64,000 bases of DNA from Dyella sp. M7H15-1 (GCF_004114615.1 NZ_CP035300.1:2542001-2606000); one strand, 5' to 3'. Positions 34,495 to 43,250 are shown, numbered from the stretch's first letter. Program-made: numbers and translations. The notes: a model not told the origin generated them from the letters alone.

Positions 34495-36801
34495 ATGCAC
34501 GACCCGAACGATATCGTGGCGGCCATCGCGCCGCCGCTCCATCAGCGCTACTTCGTCGACGTCACCGGCTTTGCGCGCAACGAAGCGTCGTCCGTGCGCG
34601 AGTTCGAAGTACACGAACAGCTCGGCCATTACTACCGCATCACGCTCACGCATCCCGAGGCGCTCACGCGCGCGGAGATGGTCGGCAAGGATGCGAGCTT
34701 CCGCATGCTGTCCGCCGACGGCACGCCGCGCCGCTTCGCCGGTTGCATCACCGCCTTCAGTCAACTGCGGCGCAGCCAGGACGAATACACCTATCGCATC
34801 GTGATCGAACCGCACGTCGCGCGCCTGCGTCTCACGCGCGCCAGCCGCATCTTCCAGCATCAGACCGCGCCGCAGATCATCGAGGCGATCCTGCGCCGTC
34901 ACGGCTTCAAGGGGCACCAGTTCATCTTCAAGCTGCGCCGCAAGTACCCGGAATATACTTTTAGATTTCAGTATCAGTGCAGCGACGCATGTTTCATGAA
35001 AATACTCATGGAACAGGAAGGCTTATTTTCCTACGTCGAAGAAGGCGAACACGGGGATCTTCTCGTGCTCGGGGACGACATCGACCATTATATATACCTC
35101 CCCACGCTGACCCTGCCTTTCCGTGAACCCGCTGGCCTGAATGCCGGCGGTGACGCCATCCTTGCACTCGAAACGCACGCGCGAACCGTGCCGCAGTCGT
35201 TCCGGGTGGCCGACTATAACCCGGATCTGGCGTGGGAGCGTATCCAGGCCGAAGCCAATGTCGCGAGTAAGGACACCACGACTTACGGCCAGCCGTATAT
35301 CTACGGCACCGGTCATCTGGATCAGAAACAAGCCCAATGGGAAGCACAACTGCGCCACGAAGCCGCCATCAGCGGGCAGGTGCGCTATCAGGGCGAGACC
35401 ACCCATCCCGGCCTGCGCTGCGCGCGCATCACCCACACCACCGAGCCTTTGCCCGATGCACCGAACGGCATGGTGATCACCGAGGTGATCCACCGCGGCG
35501 CGCGCGACCAGGCGTATCGCAACAGCTTCAAAGCGATACCGGCCGACCGGCGCTTCCGCCTGCCGCTCGACGAGGCGTCGTGGCCGAAGATCCACGGCAC
35601 GCTATCCGCGCGCGTCACCTCGCCGAGCAAATACAAGTACGCCTACCTGACCAAGGCCGGCTACTACGTGGTGCGCTTCGATCTGGATTTCGATGCCTGG
35701 AATCCCGGTGGCGAAAGCGTGCCGTTGCGTCTTGCCAAACCCTTCGCCGGCAAGCGGCAGACCGGCATGCACTTCCCCGCGCTGGATGGCGACGAAGCCG
35801 TCATCGAGTTCCGCGACGGCGACCCGAACAAGCCCTATATCGCCGCCTTCCACCACCACAGCCAAGCCGTCGACCTGATCACCACCCAGGACCGCTGGCT
35901 GTCGCGCAACGTGATCCGCACGCAAAGCGACAACAAGCTGCAGATGGAAGACTGGAAGGACCAGGAGCACGTCAAGTTCAGCACGCAGCATTCGGGCAAG
36001 AGCCAACTCACGCTTGGCCATATGGTCAACGGCAACCGCGAGAAGCGCGGTGAGGGCTTTGAGCTGCGCACGTCGGCGCACGGCGCCGTGCGCGCCGGCA
36101 AAGGGTTGTTCATCAGCACCGACGATCGGCCCGGTGCCCAGGGCGCGCAGCTCGACATGCAGGAAGCCATGCGGCAACTCCAGTCCGCGCATGCGCAGAT
36201 GGAAAGTTTGGCGCAGGTGACCCGCGACGCACAGGCCGAAGCGTCTGACGTCAAGGCGATGAACGAGGTCCTGCAAACGCAGCTCAAGGAACTACAACAG
36301 GCTGTGATGGTGTTGTCGGCACGCTCGTCCATTGCCTTCACCACACCAGACACGATCCAGCACAGTGCCGGAAAGAACCTCACTTTCACTGCGGGCGAAA
36401 GCGCCGACGTGGGCGTGCTACGCAAGTTTCGCGTGGCGGCCGGCGAACTGATCAGCCTGTTCGCGCAGAAGATGGGGCTATCGCTCATCGCCAGTCGGGG
36501 CAAAGTCGCCATCCAGGCGCAGAACGACGCGATGGCACTGTCCGCCCTCAAGGATGTGACCGTGACCAGCACCAACGGCAAACTCATCCTGTCCGCGAAA
36601 AAAGAGGTGTGGATCGGTGCCGGTGGCTCCTACATCCGCCTCGATGCCACGCGCATCGAAAGCGGCACGCCGGGCGACATTCTCGAAAAATGCGCGGCGT
36701 GGGAGAGGCGGACGCCGGATTCACAGATCAGGAAAGACACCCTGCCATGGACAAGTGAACTGCCTGACCTGCGACGTCATGGCTCGAAGTTCTCGGGCTG
36801 A
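34495..36801 (+). CDS. vgrG: Type VI secretion spike protein VgrG (TssI)
   Basis: 768-residue VgrG. The N-terminal gp27-like domain (VDVTGFARNEASSVREFEVH, FRFQYQCSDACFMKILMEQE) is followed by a gp5 OB-fold (RQTGMHFPALDGDEAVIEFR), the needle motif NKLQMEDWKDQEHVKFSTQH, a coiled-coil-like part (about residues 545-610) and a DUF2345-type beta-helix. The C-terminal tail ends DTLPWTSELPDLRRHGSKFS. It forms the T6SS puncturing tip and carries the downstream effector. Bases 34958-35100 have markedly lower GC than the flanks. ATG 34495 follows a CAGGGAG site. Confidence 0.96.
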   Translation: MHDPNDIVAAIAPPLHQRYFVDVTGFARNEASSVREFEVHEQLGHYYRITLTHPEALTRAEMVGKDASFRMLSADGTPRRFAGCITAFSQLRRSQDEYTYRIVIEPHVARLRLTRASRIFQHQTAPQIIEAILRRHGFKGHQFIFKLRRKYPEYTFRFQYQCSDACFMKILMEQEGLFSYVEEGEHGDLLVLGDDIDHYIYLPTLTLPFREPAGLNAGGDAILALETHARTVPQSFRVADYNPDLAWERIQAEANVASKDTTTYGQPYIYGTGHLDQKQAQWEAQLRHEAAISGQVRYQGETTHPGLRCARITHTTEPLPDAPNGMVITEVIHRGARDQAYRNSFKAIPADRRFRLPLDEASWPKIHGTLSARVTSPSKYKYAYLTKAGYYVVRFDLDFDAWNPGGESVPLRLAKPFAGKRQTGMHFPALDGDEAVIEFRDGDPNKPYIAAFHHHSQAVDLITTQDRWLSRNVIRTQSDNKLQMEDWKDQEHVKFSTQHSGKSQLTLGHMVNGNREKRGEGFELRTSAHGAVRAGKGLFISTDDRPGAQGAQLDMQEAMRQLQSAHAQMESLAQVTRDAQAEASDVKAMNEVLQTQLKELQQAVMVLSARSSIAFTTPDTIQHSAGKNLTFTAGESADVGVLRKFRVAAGELISLFAQKMGLSLIASRGKVAIQAQNDAMALSALKDVTVTSTNGKLILSAKKEVWIGAGGSYIRLDATRIESGTPGDILEKCAAWERRTPDSQIRKDTLPWTSELPDLRRHGSKFSG

Positions 36802-36851
36802 TCACCGAAGCGGGTACTCCAGAGAACCTAAAGAATAACGAGAACTCACAC

Positions 36852-37328
36852 ATGCCAAAGAACATCACTGCACGCTTTGTCGTATCGATGCTCCTGATGA
36901 TGCCTATCACCCTGTTGCAGTCCAACTTAGGCGCAGCGGCCATTTCGCGGCCATCTAGTGCAACTGAACAGTCGTCAGTAGCCTGCCCAAGTCGGAATTT
37001 CGATAAATTCCTTCAGGCATTTGCCGATGACGTGGCGATTCAGCGCGCCTACACGCAAGTGCCGTTGAAGAGTACCGAATTTATGCATGCCAATCCCGAG
37101 CCGGTGCCGAGGACGCAATGGCTGCGCTTGGCAGATATCCGCTTCCCAATCATGCCAAGCAAGGCCGACCAAGAGGCATATCGAGCGAAAACGACGATCA
37201 GAAAGCCGTCAAAAAATGGTCGCAGCGTCAAGGTGTCCGGCACCGATAACGGCGCACTTGTCGTGTACGAATTCGGCTTTCGAGCCGGCTGTTGGATGCT
37301 TATCAGTGTCGATGACCAGTCCATGTAA
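36852..37328 (+). CDS. Exported hypothetical protein between vgrG and effector, possible immunity
   Basis: 158-residue protein with an N-terminal signal peptide (about residues 1-29, FVVSMLLMMPITLLQSNLGA). The mature part has FDKFLQAFADDVAIQRAYTQ, distantly like DUF4348-type periplasmic proteins, and ends GALVVYEFGFRAGCWMLISV. Its place between vgrG and a peptidoglycan-hydrolase effector, and periplasmic location, fit an immunity protein against an effector acting on the cell wall (possibly the M23 part). An adaptor role is less likely given the signal peptide. Confidence 0.7.
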   Translation: MPKNITARFVVSMLLMMPITLLQSNLGAAAISRPSSATEQSSVACPSRNFDKFLQAFADDVAIQRAYTQVPLKSTEFMHANPEPVPRTQWLRLADIRFPIMPSKADQEAYRAKTTIRKPSKNGRSVKVSGTDNGALVVYEFGFRAGCWMLISVDDQSM

Positions 37329-37351
37329 GCAGTTCACCTGGAAGGAATGCA

Positions 37352-40300
37352 ATGAGTTTCGATGAAGTTATGCAGCGGATGCTGCCTGAGCAACAAGGCA
37401 AATCGGCCCACATCACGGATCACTATGGAGCAACCAATCCAATTCGTAACTACCGACCACACGATGGGGTCGACTTCAATTACACAGGTGGACAAAATGG
37501 TCTCAATCTAACGCATCCCACCATCAACTCGCCCGTTGACGGTGAGGTAACTTTCGTTGGCGGCCAATTCGGGACCATCAAGATTCGCGATGTCGAAGGC
37601 TACAGCCATGAGATCCTGCATACGAACGACCAGAGTGTGCAGGTGGGTCAGCGCGTTGCTTCTGGAGGCTCGATAGGCACCATGGGTGGCCGTGGTCCTG
37701 GCGGTCCAACTCAGTTCGCTCAGCACGTTCACTATCAAATAGAAGATCCACAAGGGAAGCGCATCAATCCACAAGAATGGTGGAATCAACGTGAGGCAAA
37801 TACCGATTCGGCTTTGGCGCTCAATCCGGTCAAAGCTTGGAGCTATCCCTTCCGTGCCAAAGATGGCCGCACGGAAATTACCGGCCGGCAAACGTTCTTC
37901 GGCGCCTTTTCACAGATGGACGATGGTTACTTCCCCATAGGCGTTAATGGTTTTCCCCACGGCGGCGTGCACTTCGGCGCTGCGACCGCCGGCAGCTTCG
38001 ATCAGGCCGATGGTGTGCGCTGCATCGCTGATGGCGAGATCGTCGCTTACAAACTCGATGACACCTATCCGAAGCTGCATTTCACGCAGGACGATCACTG
38101 GGCGATGTATTCAACCGGCTTCGTGCTGGTGCGGCACACCCTGGCGTTGCCGTCCGTGCCGAACAGTCCGGTGTCGGCCAGCGACACGCAAACGCTCTAC
38201 AGCCTCGCCATGCATATGGCGGACTGGTCGACCTATCTGGCTGAGGGTGCGCTCAAGCGACCCGGATGGTGGATCGGCGTGGAGGCGTTTCGCATCGGCA
38301 ATGCCGACCGGCAACGCGGTGGCGAGACCAAGGGCGCGCGAGTACGCACGGAGCCCAAGGCCGATACGCGCGGGCGTTACACCGCCGGAGCGTTGGTGGG
38401 CTTCCTGCCCGAGGGTAGTGAAGTTCGCATCGGCGAAAAGCACGGCCCCTGGGGTCACATCATCTCCATTAGCGCAGGCGGCATGATCAGCCCCGACAGT
38501 GGCGGCACATTCGGCGGCGACGACGATCTGAACGGGCCGTGGTACGCGCCCGGCAACGACAAAACCAGACCGGTCACGCCGCGCGGCGACTGGGGCTGGA
38601 TTTACCTGCACGAACAGCATGCCGTTACGGCGCCGACCGGTGTCGGCAGCGTCGTCATTCCGCCGGAGCCCATTCCCATCAAAGCCGGCACATTGCTAGG
38701 CCAGCTCGGCGAGTACATCGACTACGAGCGATCCACGCCACTGCCGCCGCTGCCCATGCGCCAGTTGCTGCATCTGGAAGTGTTTGCGGGCGAGGACTTC
38801 AAAGCGTTCCTGGACAGGAGCCGGGCGCGCGCCGCACAGCTTCCCGCCGAGCAGAAGACCGTGCTGATGGTGAAGGCCGGCACGCGGTTCGTCGCCAGCG
38901 CGACACCCTCTGATCGGCAACTGGCCGACATGTATCCCTCCGCGTTTGCCGAGGCCAAACCCACCGCGGACAGCCCCAGCGACGGTCCTTGGGTCAAGGT
39001 CCAGCCGATGTACCGATCACCGTGGGGCCATCACGATATCGAGCGTGACGGATCGCCGGTCTGGATCGAGCGGGACAAGCTGGCGCAGGTCACTGCCACC
39101 ACGCCGGCCTGGTCGCGATTTCCCCTGCAGGTTAACGCGGCGAACGGGCCGACCAGCGACTTTATCGAAACCCACACCCGTGCCGAGCTGGAGGGTCTCG
39201 ATGGCCGCGACCGCGCCGTCGATGATCAGGGACATCGGTGGTGGCGCTTCGATGTGGGCACCGCCGATGGGAAATCCACCACCGGCTGGCTGAGCCAGAA
39301 CCACCCGGGCAGCGAATGGGTCAGCCCATGGGCATGGCCGGGTTTTGAAGTCGTAGATGCAACCGGCATCGCCTTGACCGATGCGTTCCAGCGCAACCTC
39401 GTTGTCACCGGCTCGGCGGACTGGCAAGAAGCGGGGAAATACAAAGAGGCGGTGGAACGAGTCAATGCCAGCCCGCTGCTGCGCCGGCTGGAGCAGGTGC
39501 TGGGCAAACACGTCAGGAAGGATACCTACGGCCGCGAACTGCCCAAGAACAAGTACAGCATCGTCACCGCGCGCGCCTTGCAGGAAGCCATGCGCCTCCC
39601 GTGGCTCGCCAGCGAGATCAGCCACCTGATCCTGCGTTATGAAAGCGAATGGAGCGGCAACATGGGCCGATGGGAAGCGATCACGCCGTTGATGCGCCAC
39701 GCGCGGCAGAACTGGGAGTGCGAGGTGCAACGCATTCACAAGTTGCAATGGTGGAACGAGGTGAAGGGCAAGGTGGCGGGATTTCCGGACAGCCCGGTGG
39801 TGTATCACATTCATCCGATTGCGTTGGTGGGGAATTTCGAAGGCGCATGCCCAGAAAGCTGCAAAACAAAAGTAGTCGAATTCCAGACTAGCGAAGGGAT
39901 ATTTCAAGTTTCGAAACGAGCATTCGAATTCGTGCTCTCCACAGAGGACTACAGAGCTCACCCATACGTTCCGTCCGGCGATCAATCGAGCGGCGTTACC
40001 GTTGGATACGGATACGATCTCGGTCAACAAACGTCTGCAACAATTGCCTCCGAGTTGAGCGGGATCTTCTCGCCTGAGCAAATCACAAGCCTTCAGCAAG
40101 CATCAGGACTACACGGCGACACTGCTAGGAATTTGCTACCTTCGTTAGCAAACATTTCGATTAGTCGAGACATGGCGCTTCGTCTGGCCGTGGTAATGAA
40201 GGGGAGATATGCACAATATACGGTAGATGCATTTCCTGGGGTGACAAAATTGCACCCTCATTGCCAAGGGGCGCTACTAAGTCTTGTAATAAATCGCGGC

Positions 40301-40513
40301 CCTGGGCTTGTCGACAAGCCGCACCAGAAAACTCGCGAACAAATGAGATCCATTAAATCCGATATCGAGAACAGTAAGACGAAAGACGTTCCTGTTCAAT
40401 TGCGATCGATGAAGTCTCTATGGGCCGGCAGCGGTCAAGGCGGCTTAGTAGAACGTAGAGAACAAGAGGCCATTCTTTTTGAAAGTGGAATGACATGTAA
40501 TTGTTGGAGATAG
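37352..40513 (+). CDS. T6SS peptidoglycan-hydrolase effector: M23 peptidase plus pesticin/lysozyme-like tip
   Basis: 1053 residues, no signal peptide. Residues 35-130 form an M23 endopeptidase (YRPHDGVDF with H37 and D41; AQHVHYQI with H125 and H127). Residues about 185-265 look like a degenerate second M23 copy (HGGVHFGAAT). An SH3-like region lies near 335-400 (RTEPKADTRGRYTAGALVGF), then a long conserved linker (about 680-829). From residue 830 a distinct tip resembles pesticin/T4-lysozyme muramidases: LSTEDYRAHPYVP with a likely catalytic Glu near 862, then GVTVGYGYDLG and LLSLVINRG. Two cell-wall bonds could thus be cut. The linker (39403-39838) is repeated at 44045-44480 with another tip. 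Confidence 0.88.
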   Translation: MSFDEVMQRMLPEQQGKSAHITDHYGATNPIRNYRPHDGVDFNYTGGQNGLNLTHPTINSPVDGEVTFVGGQFGTIKIRDVEGYSHEILHTNDQSVQVGQRVASGGSIGTMGGRGPGGPTQFAQHVHYQIEDPQGKRINPQEWWNQREANTDSALALNPVKAWSYPFRAKDGRTEITGRQTFFGAFSQMDDGYFPIGVNGFPHGGVHFGAATAGSFDQADGVRCIADGEIVAYKLDDTYPKLHFTQDDHWAMYSTGFVLVRHTLALPSVPNSPVSASDTQTLYSLAMHMADWSTYLAEGALKRPGWWIGVEAFRIGNADRQRGGETKGARVRTEPKADTRGRYTAGALVGFLPEGSEVRIGEKHGPWGHIISISAGGMISPDSGGTFGGDDDLNGPWYAPGNDKTRPVTPRGDWGWIYLHEQHAVTAPTGVGSVVIPPEPIPIKAGTLLGQLGEYIDYERSTPLPPLPMRQLLHLEVFAGEDFKAFLDRSRARAAQLPAEQKTVLMVKAGTRFVASATPSDRQLADMYPSAFAEAKPTADSPSDGPWVKVQPMYRSPWGHHDIERDGSPVWIERDKLAQVTATTPAWSRFPLQVNAANGPTSDFIETHTRAELEGLDGRDRAVDDQGHRWWRFDVGTADGKSTTGWLSQNHPGSEWVSPWAWPGFEVVDATGIALTDAFQRNLVVTGSADWQEAGKYKEAVERVNASPLLRRLEQVLGKHVRKDTYGRELPKNKYSIVTARALQEAMRLPWLASEISHLILRYESEWSGNMGRWEAITPLMRHARQNWECEVQRIHKLQWWNEVKGKVAGFPDSPVVYHIHPIALVGNFEGACPESCKTKVVEFQTSEGIFQVSKRAFEFVLSTEDYRAHPYVPSGDQSSGVTVGYGYDLGQQTSATIASELSGIFSPEQITSLQQASGLHGDTARNLLPSLANISISRDMALRLAVVMKGRYAQYTVDAFPGVTKLHPHCQGALLSLVINRGPGLVDKPHQKTREQMRSIKSDIENSKTKDVPVQLRSMKSLWAGSGQGGLVERREQEAILFESGMTCNCWR

Positions 40514-40517
40514 AATC

Positions 40518-41213
40518 ATGAAAAAGCTCTTCGTTTTATCTGTTTTTATTCTGTCGCTTCCAAATCTAGCCGGCGCGGGAGTTCTTTGCAATGGCAAAAC
40601 AACACATGCACTTGAAGAGTGCGCACAAAGTAACTTCAAATTATCTGATGATCAATTGAATGTTTTTTACAAAGATTTTTCATCCAAACTTTCGAGGGAC
40701 CAAAAGGCGCTATTGGTGGATGCCCAGCGTGAATGGATCAAATATAAAGAGAGCACATGTCAAGCGGCCTATGATGCAACGTCGCCAGGCGAGGAAGCTG
40801 GGATTGATAAATGGACGTGCTTGGATGAGGTCACAAGGGCGCGCATAAATGAGCTTCATTATCTTGACTCTGGTATCGGAGGGGACAGCTTCTTACACGC
40901 GGTGGATGTGGTCGCAAAGCTGTATGAAGGCGGGAATAGAGATCGATTTATCGAGAAACTCTCCAAGCAACCGGCAAGTAAAGACGATCAACATTGGGGC
41001 GCATATGTAAGCAAAAACTGCATACTGGCCGTTCAGCGCTTACACGAAGAAAGGAATCTCTGCGTAGCTAGGCAAAACTTTTACAGCTATCCATTAAGAT
41101 GCGGCCATGGACCAGCGATCTGCCCGACCTGCGACGTCATGGCTCGAAGTTGGGCACAGTCCATATCCCCTCCAATTACGTCAAGTCGGGAGATGTGTGG
41201 CGAGATGATATGA
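40518..41213 (+). CDS. LprI-like (DUF1311) lysozyme-inhibitor-type immunity candidate with aberrant C-terminus
   Basis: 231-residue exported protein. The signal peptide (residues 1-20, LFVLSVFILSLPNLAGA) leads into a DUF1311/LprI-type domain with paired cysteines (CAQSNFKLSDDQLNVFYKDF, LLVDAQREWIKYKESTCQAA). LprI inhibits lysozyme, so this protein is the natural immunity partner of the muramidase tip encoded 4 bp upstream. The last 38 residues (from LRCGHGPAICPTC) are out-of-frame translation of a duplicated vgrG 3' end that begins near 41099, so the normal C-terminus was probably near NFYSYP. The AT content is higher than in flanking genes. Confidence 0.8.
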   Translation: MKKLFVLSVFILSLPNLAGAGVLCNGKTTHALEECAQSNFKLSDDQLNVFYKDFSSKLSRDQKALLVDAQREWIKYKESTCQAAYDATSPGEEAGIDKWTCLDEVTRARINELHYLDSGIGGDSFLHAVDVVAKLYEGGNRDRFIEKLSKQPASKDDQHWGAYVSKNCILAVQRLHEERNLCVARQNFYSYPLRCGHGPAICPTCDVMARSWAQSISPPITSSREMCGEMI

Positions 41214-41299
41214 GGAAGAAAGAATTGTATGTCCCCGAGGAAGATGAAATCAAAGGACACACAACCTTGAAAGTACGTCAGGGTGAATTACTAAAATGA
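41099..41299 (+). pseudogene. Duplicated vgrG 3' end with foreign extension
   Basis: This frame reads MRPWTSDLPDLRRHGSKLG, nearly identical to the VgrG C-terminus PWTSELPDLRRHGSKFS at about 36745-36798, then continues with TVHIPSNYVKSGDVWRDDMR and so on to a stop that overlaps the next gene's ATG. It is probably the scar of an exchange that put another vgrG tail here, with what followed it. It may still be translated as a 66-residue peptide. Confidence 0.6.
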
Positions 41300-41796
41300 A
41301 AAAAGATACGATCGAAAAAATTCTAGCCCTTCTATTTCTGGCCGCAGCATTCGAAGGTTGTCGCGCGACAGCAGGGCCGGATGCTGGGGTATCGTCAACC
41401 CTTGCAAATGGTTCGAATGAATTTGAGGGTCGATGGTCGCCAAATTGCGAAAGATTTGAAGGCTTCAAGGTAGGAAATAACCTTCGCGCTAACTTTGTCA
41501 TTAATTCAAACCAGATTAATATTAATATCCATCTAAAAATAAGTGGTGTAGAAGACAATTTAATATCAATCTATTTTGATTCGCCGTCCGATCTAGGAAG
41601 AGGTGGAATTAATCTGGATTGGGCAGATTTCTCAAAAAATATTCCAATTGCCATTGGTGAGATTGATGGAAAAAATAGCATGAGATTAAATTGGAGTGGA
41701 TTCTATAACACAAAGTCATTTTTGTATCAGTGGGTTAATCAACCTGATTTTTACGAAAAAAGAAACGTTATTCTTTTTCATAGGTGCGCAAGCTAA
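41296..41796 (+). CDS. Hypothetical lipoprotein, possible immunity
   Basis: 166 residues. The N-terminus MKKDTIEKILALLFLAAAFE followed by GC is a lipoprotein-like signal with Cys22 as likely lipid site. The mature part is AT-rich in codon use and has no family I recognise (FEGRWSPNCERFEGFKVGNN, GINLDWADFSKNIPIAIGEI). Low GC and place among effector remnants suggest recent acquisition as an orphan immunity gene. It overlaps the preceding fragment by 4 bp. Confidence 0.65.
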   Translation: MKKDTIEKILALLFLAAAFEGCRATAGPDAGVSSTLANGSNEFEGRWSPNCERFEGFKVGNNLRANFVINSNQININIHLKISGVEDNLISIYFDSPSDLGRGGINLDWADFSKNIPIAIGEIDGKNSMRLNWSGFYNTKSFLYQWVNQPDFYEKRNVILFHRCAS

Positions 41797-41857
41797 AGCC
41801 AAAATCTTTTGGACCCGACAGAACCTGAGCGCGACAAAGCACAAGGCGAGCTGAGCA

Positions 41858-41986
41858 ATGAAGGCGACTATTAAATGTGTTGCATTGGCTTTGACGCTAA
41901 GTTGGACAGATCTGTTCGTCCTCAATGATAACGGAGACAAGATAACACCTGTTACGAAGACGTTTGTTGGCTGCTACAAACCATGA
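41858..41986 (+). CDS. Short exported-looking peptide, 42 aa
   Basis: ATG at 41858 begins MKATIKCVALALTLSW and ends in VTKTFVGCYKP. It could be a truncated gene start. It overlaps the beginning of the damaged LprI copy by four bases. No ribosome-binding site stands out except GAGCTGAG. Low confidence. Confidence 0.25.
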   Translation: MKATIKCVALALTLSWTDLFVLNDNGDKITPVTKTFVGCYKP

Positions 41987-42174
41987 AAGAACTCCTCTTT
42001 TTAGCATTTTTGTTTTATCGATCCTGAGCCCGGTCGACGCGGGAGTTCTTTGCAATGGCAGAACTACGCATGCACCTGAAGAATTCGCACAAAGCAACTT
42101 CAAATTATCCGATGATAAATTGAATGATTTTTACAAAGATTTTTCATCCAAACTTTCGAGGGACCAAAAATCTT
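41983..42174 (+). pseudogene. Truncated, frameshifted second copy of the LprI-like immunity gene
   Basis: The codons for AGVLCNGRTTHAPEEFAQSN and FKLSDDKLNDFYKDFSSKLS are close copies of the intact gene at 40573-40705. The signal-peptide part starts ATGAAAGAACTCCTC but is one base out of frame with the rest, and the gene stops at a junction with a PAAR fragment at 42173. It is evidence of an earlier muramidase/immunity cassette at this place. Confidence 0.8.
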
Positions 42175-42294
42175 GACCGGCTCGTACACCATGAGCATTG
42201 AAGGCCGCAATGTGGCGCGAGTGGCTGACCTGGTGTCGTTCCGGCAAATCGGCACCCATCGCATCATCTCCGATGTGTGTAATCGGATGGGCTA
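42173..42294 (+). pseudogene. PAAR-domain fragment (first copy)
   Basis: Read from the base before 42175, ILTGSYTMSIEGRNVARVAD corresponds to the PAAR motif ILTGSSTMSIDGRNVARVGD of the fragment at 45634, then LVSFRQIGTHRIISDV ends at TAA 42294. The N-terminal part is missing. PAAR proteins cap VgrG. Its fusion point with the LprI copy marks a recombination junction. Confidence 0.75.
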
Positions 42295-42326
42295 AATCGG
42301 GTGGATGACTGTCTAAGGACGAACAT

Positions 42327-42755
42327 ATGATAAAGATATACAGCGCCTTGGTTGCGAAGGCGATCGCTTGGATTTTTCTGGCTTCTTATTTCAACGTAGT
42401 TCATGCCAACAAATCATTTTCGGGCGAATGGAGATATGTCCAGTACATAGACACATCAAAAAAGCCCTATTCCACTTTCGATATCAGATTGGTGGAGGGC
42501 AACGATGGAAAAATTCAAGGATCTTATTGCTTTATAACTCAGGGCGGAAACAGGATTGACTGTGACCCTGATGGTGAAGAAATCAATATCACCGGTCGAG
42601 CTGCGCCAGATGATAGCTCGACGGAAGTCCATTTTTACTCTTTCTTTGGAGCAAAAGATGGAGTTGCTAGGCTTTCGAGGGTTGGAAATGATCTGATTTG
42701 GCAGGTCATCAAGAACCCAAGCGGCGATTTCTTTTACGGGCCATACAAAGCTTAG
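42327..42755 (+). CDS. Exported hypothetical protein, 142 aa, 3' end altered by IS insertion
   Basis: Signal peptide (about residues 1-27, AIAWIFLASYFNVVHA) followed by a small beta-rich domain (FSGEWRYVQYIDTSKKPYST, GKIQGSYCFITQGGNRIDCD, VARLSRVGNDLIWQVIKNPS) resembling lipocalin-like inhibitors. The TAG stop is the first triplet of the IS element. Removing the IS and one target copy gives GCT AAA AAA GAC ATC CGA TGA, so the ancestral protein was five residues longer. It is likely periplasmic and a candidate immunity protein, perhaps for the lost GH19-type toxin whose remnant is downstream. Confidence 0.7.
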   Translation: MIKIYSALVAKAIAWIFLASYFNVVHANKSFSGEWRYVQYIDTSKKPYSTFDIRLVEGNDGKIQGSYCFITQGGNRIDCDPDGEEINITGRAAPDDSSTEVHFYSFFGAKDGVARLSRVGNDLIWQVIKNPSGDFFYGPYKA

Positions 42756-42764
42756 AGCATGTCG

Positions 42765-43250
42765 TCATAAGATTCTGAGCCACATGACGAGGCAGCGAAT
42801 TTGCACAGCGGCAAGGAAAGAGGACAGATTCTTCGCGTAGCGTGTCGCCACACCACGCCACTGTTTCAGGTACAAAAACGCATTCTCAACCAGGTGGCGA
42901 TGACGATACAGGTACGTGTCGTAGTCGCGCGGCTCTTTTCGGTTTTTACGTGGCGGAATATGCGCCTGCATGCCTTGCTCATGAGCCTGCTCAACAATGG
43001 CATCACTGTCATAACCTTTGTCGGCCATGAGATGCTCAGCAGGAATGTCTTTGATCAGTTCCGCGGCCTGCGAACAATCTGCCCGGGTACCCTCTGTAAC
43101 AAGAATTCGGACTGGCATACCATGCGCATCCACGGCCAAATGTATCTTGGTGTTGCGCCCCCTTTTGTGAGACCTATGCCCTGATTGCCGCCACGAGCTC
43201 CCGCTGCATGAGGATGAACCTTGCAGTGACTGGCATCGATCATCAGCCAC
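42765..43250 (-). CDS. IS5-family transposase, second frame (OrfB)
   Basis: Supplies the rest of the DDE domain: KRGRNTKIHLAVDAHGMPVR, the second aspartate in LMADKGYDSDAIVEQA, and the glutamate region YRHRHLVENAFLYLKQWRGV. The functional part begins near the slippery site at about 43160; earlier codons of this frame overlap OrfA and are probably not translated alone. Two-frame organisation by frameshift is common in the IS427 group, so the element may be active. Confidence 0.88.
   Translation of the reverse strand: MADDRCQSLQGSSSCSGSSWRQSGHRSHKRGRNTKIHLAVDAHGMPVRILVTEGTRADCSQAAELIKDIPAEHLMADKGYDSDAIVEQAHEQGMQAHIPPRKNRKEPRDYDTYLYRHRHLVENAFLYLKQWRGVATRYAKNLSSFLAAVQIRCLVMWLRIL

Noticed and set aside
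39017-40099. 360-codon frame antisense to the effector, repeated in part at 43983-44456
   Set aside because: It is repeated only because the underlying sense linker is duplicated; no protein-like features.
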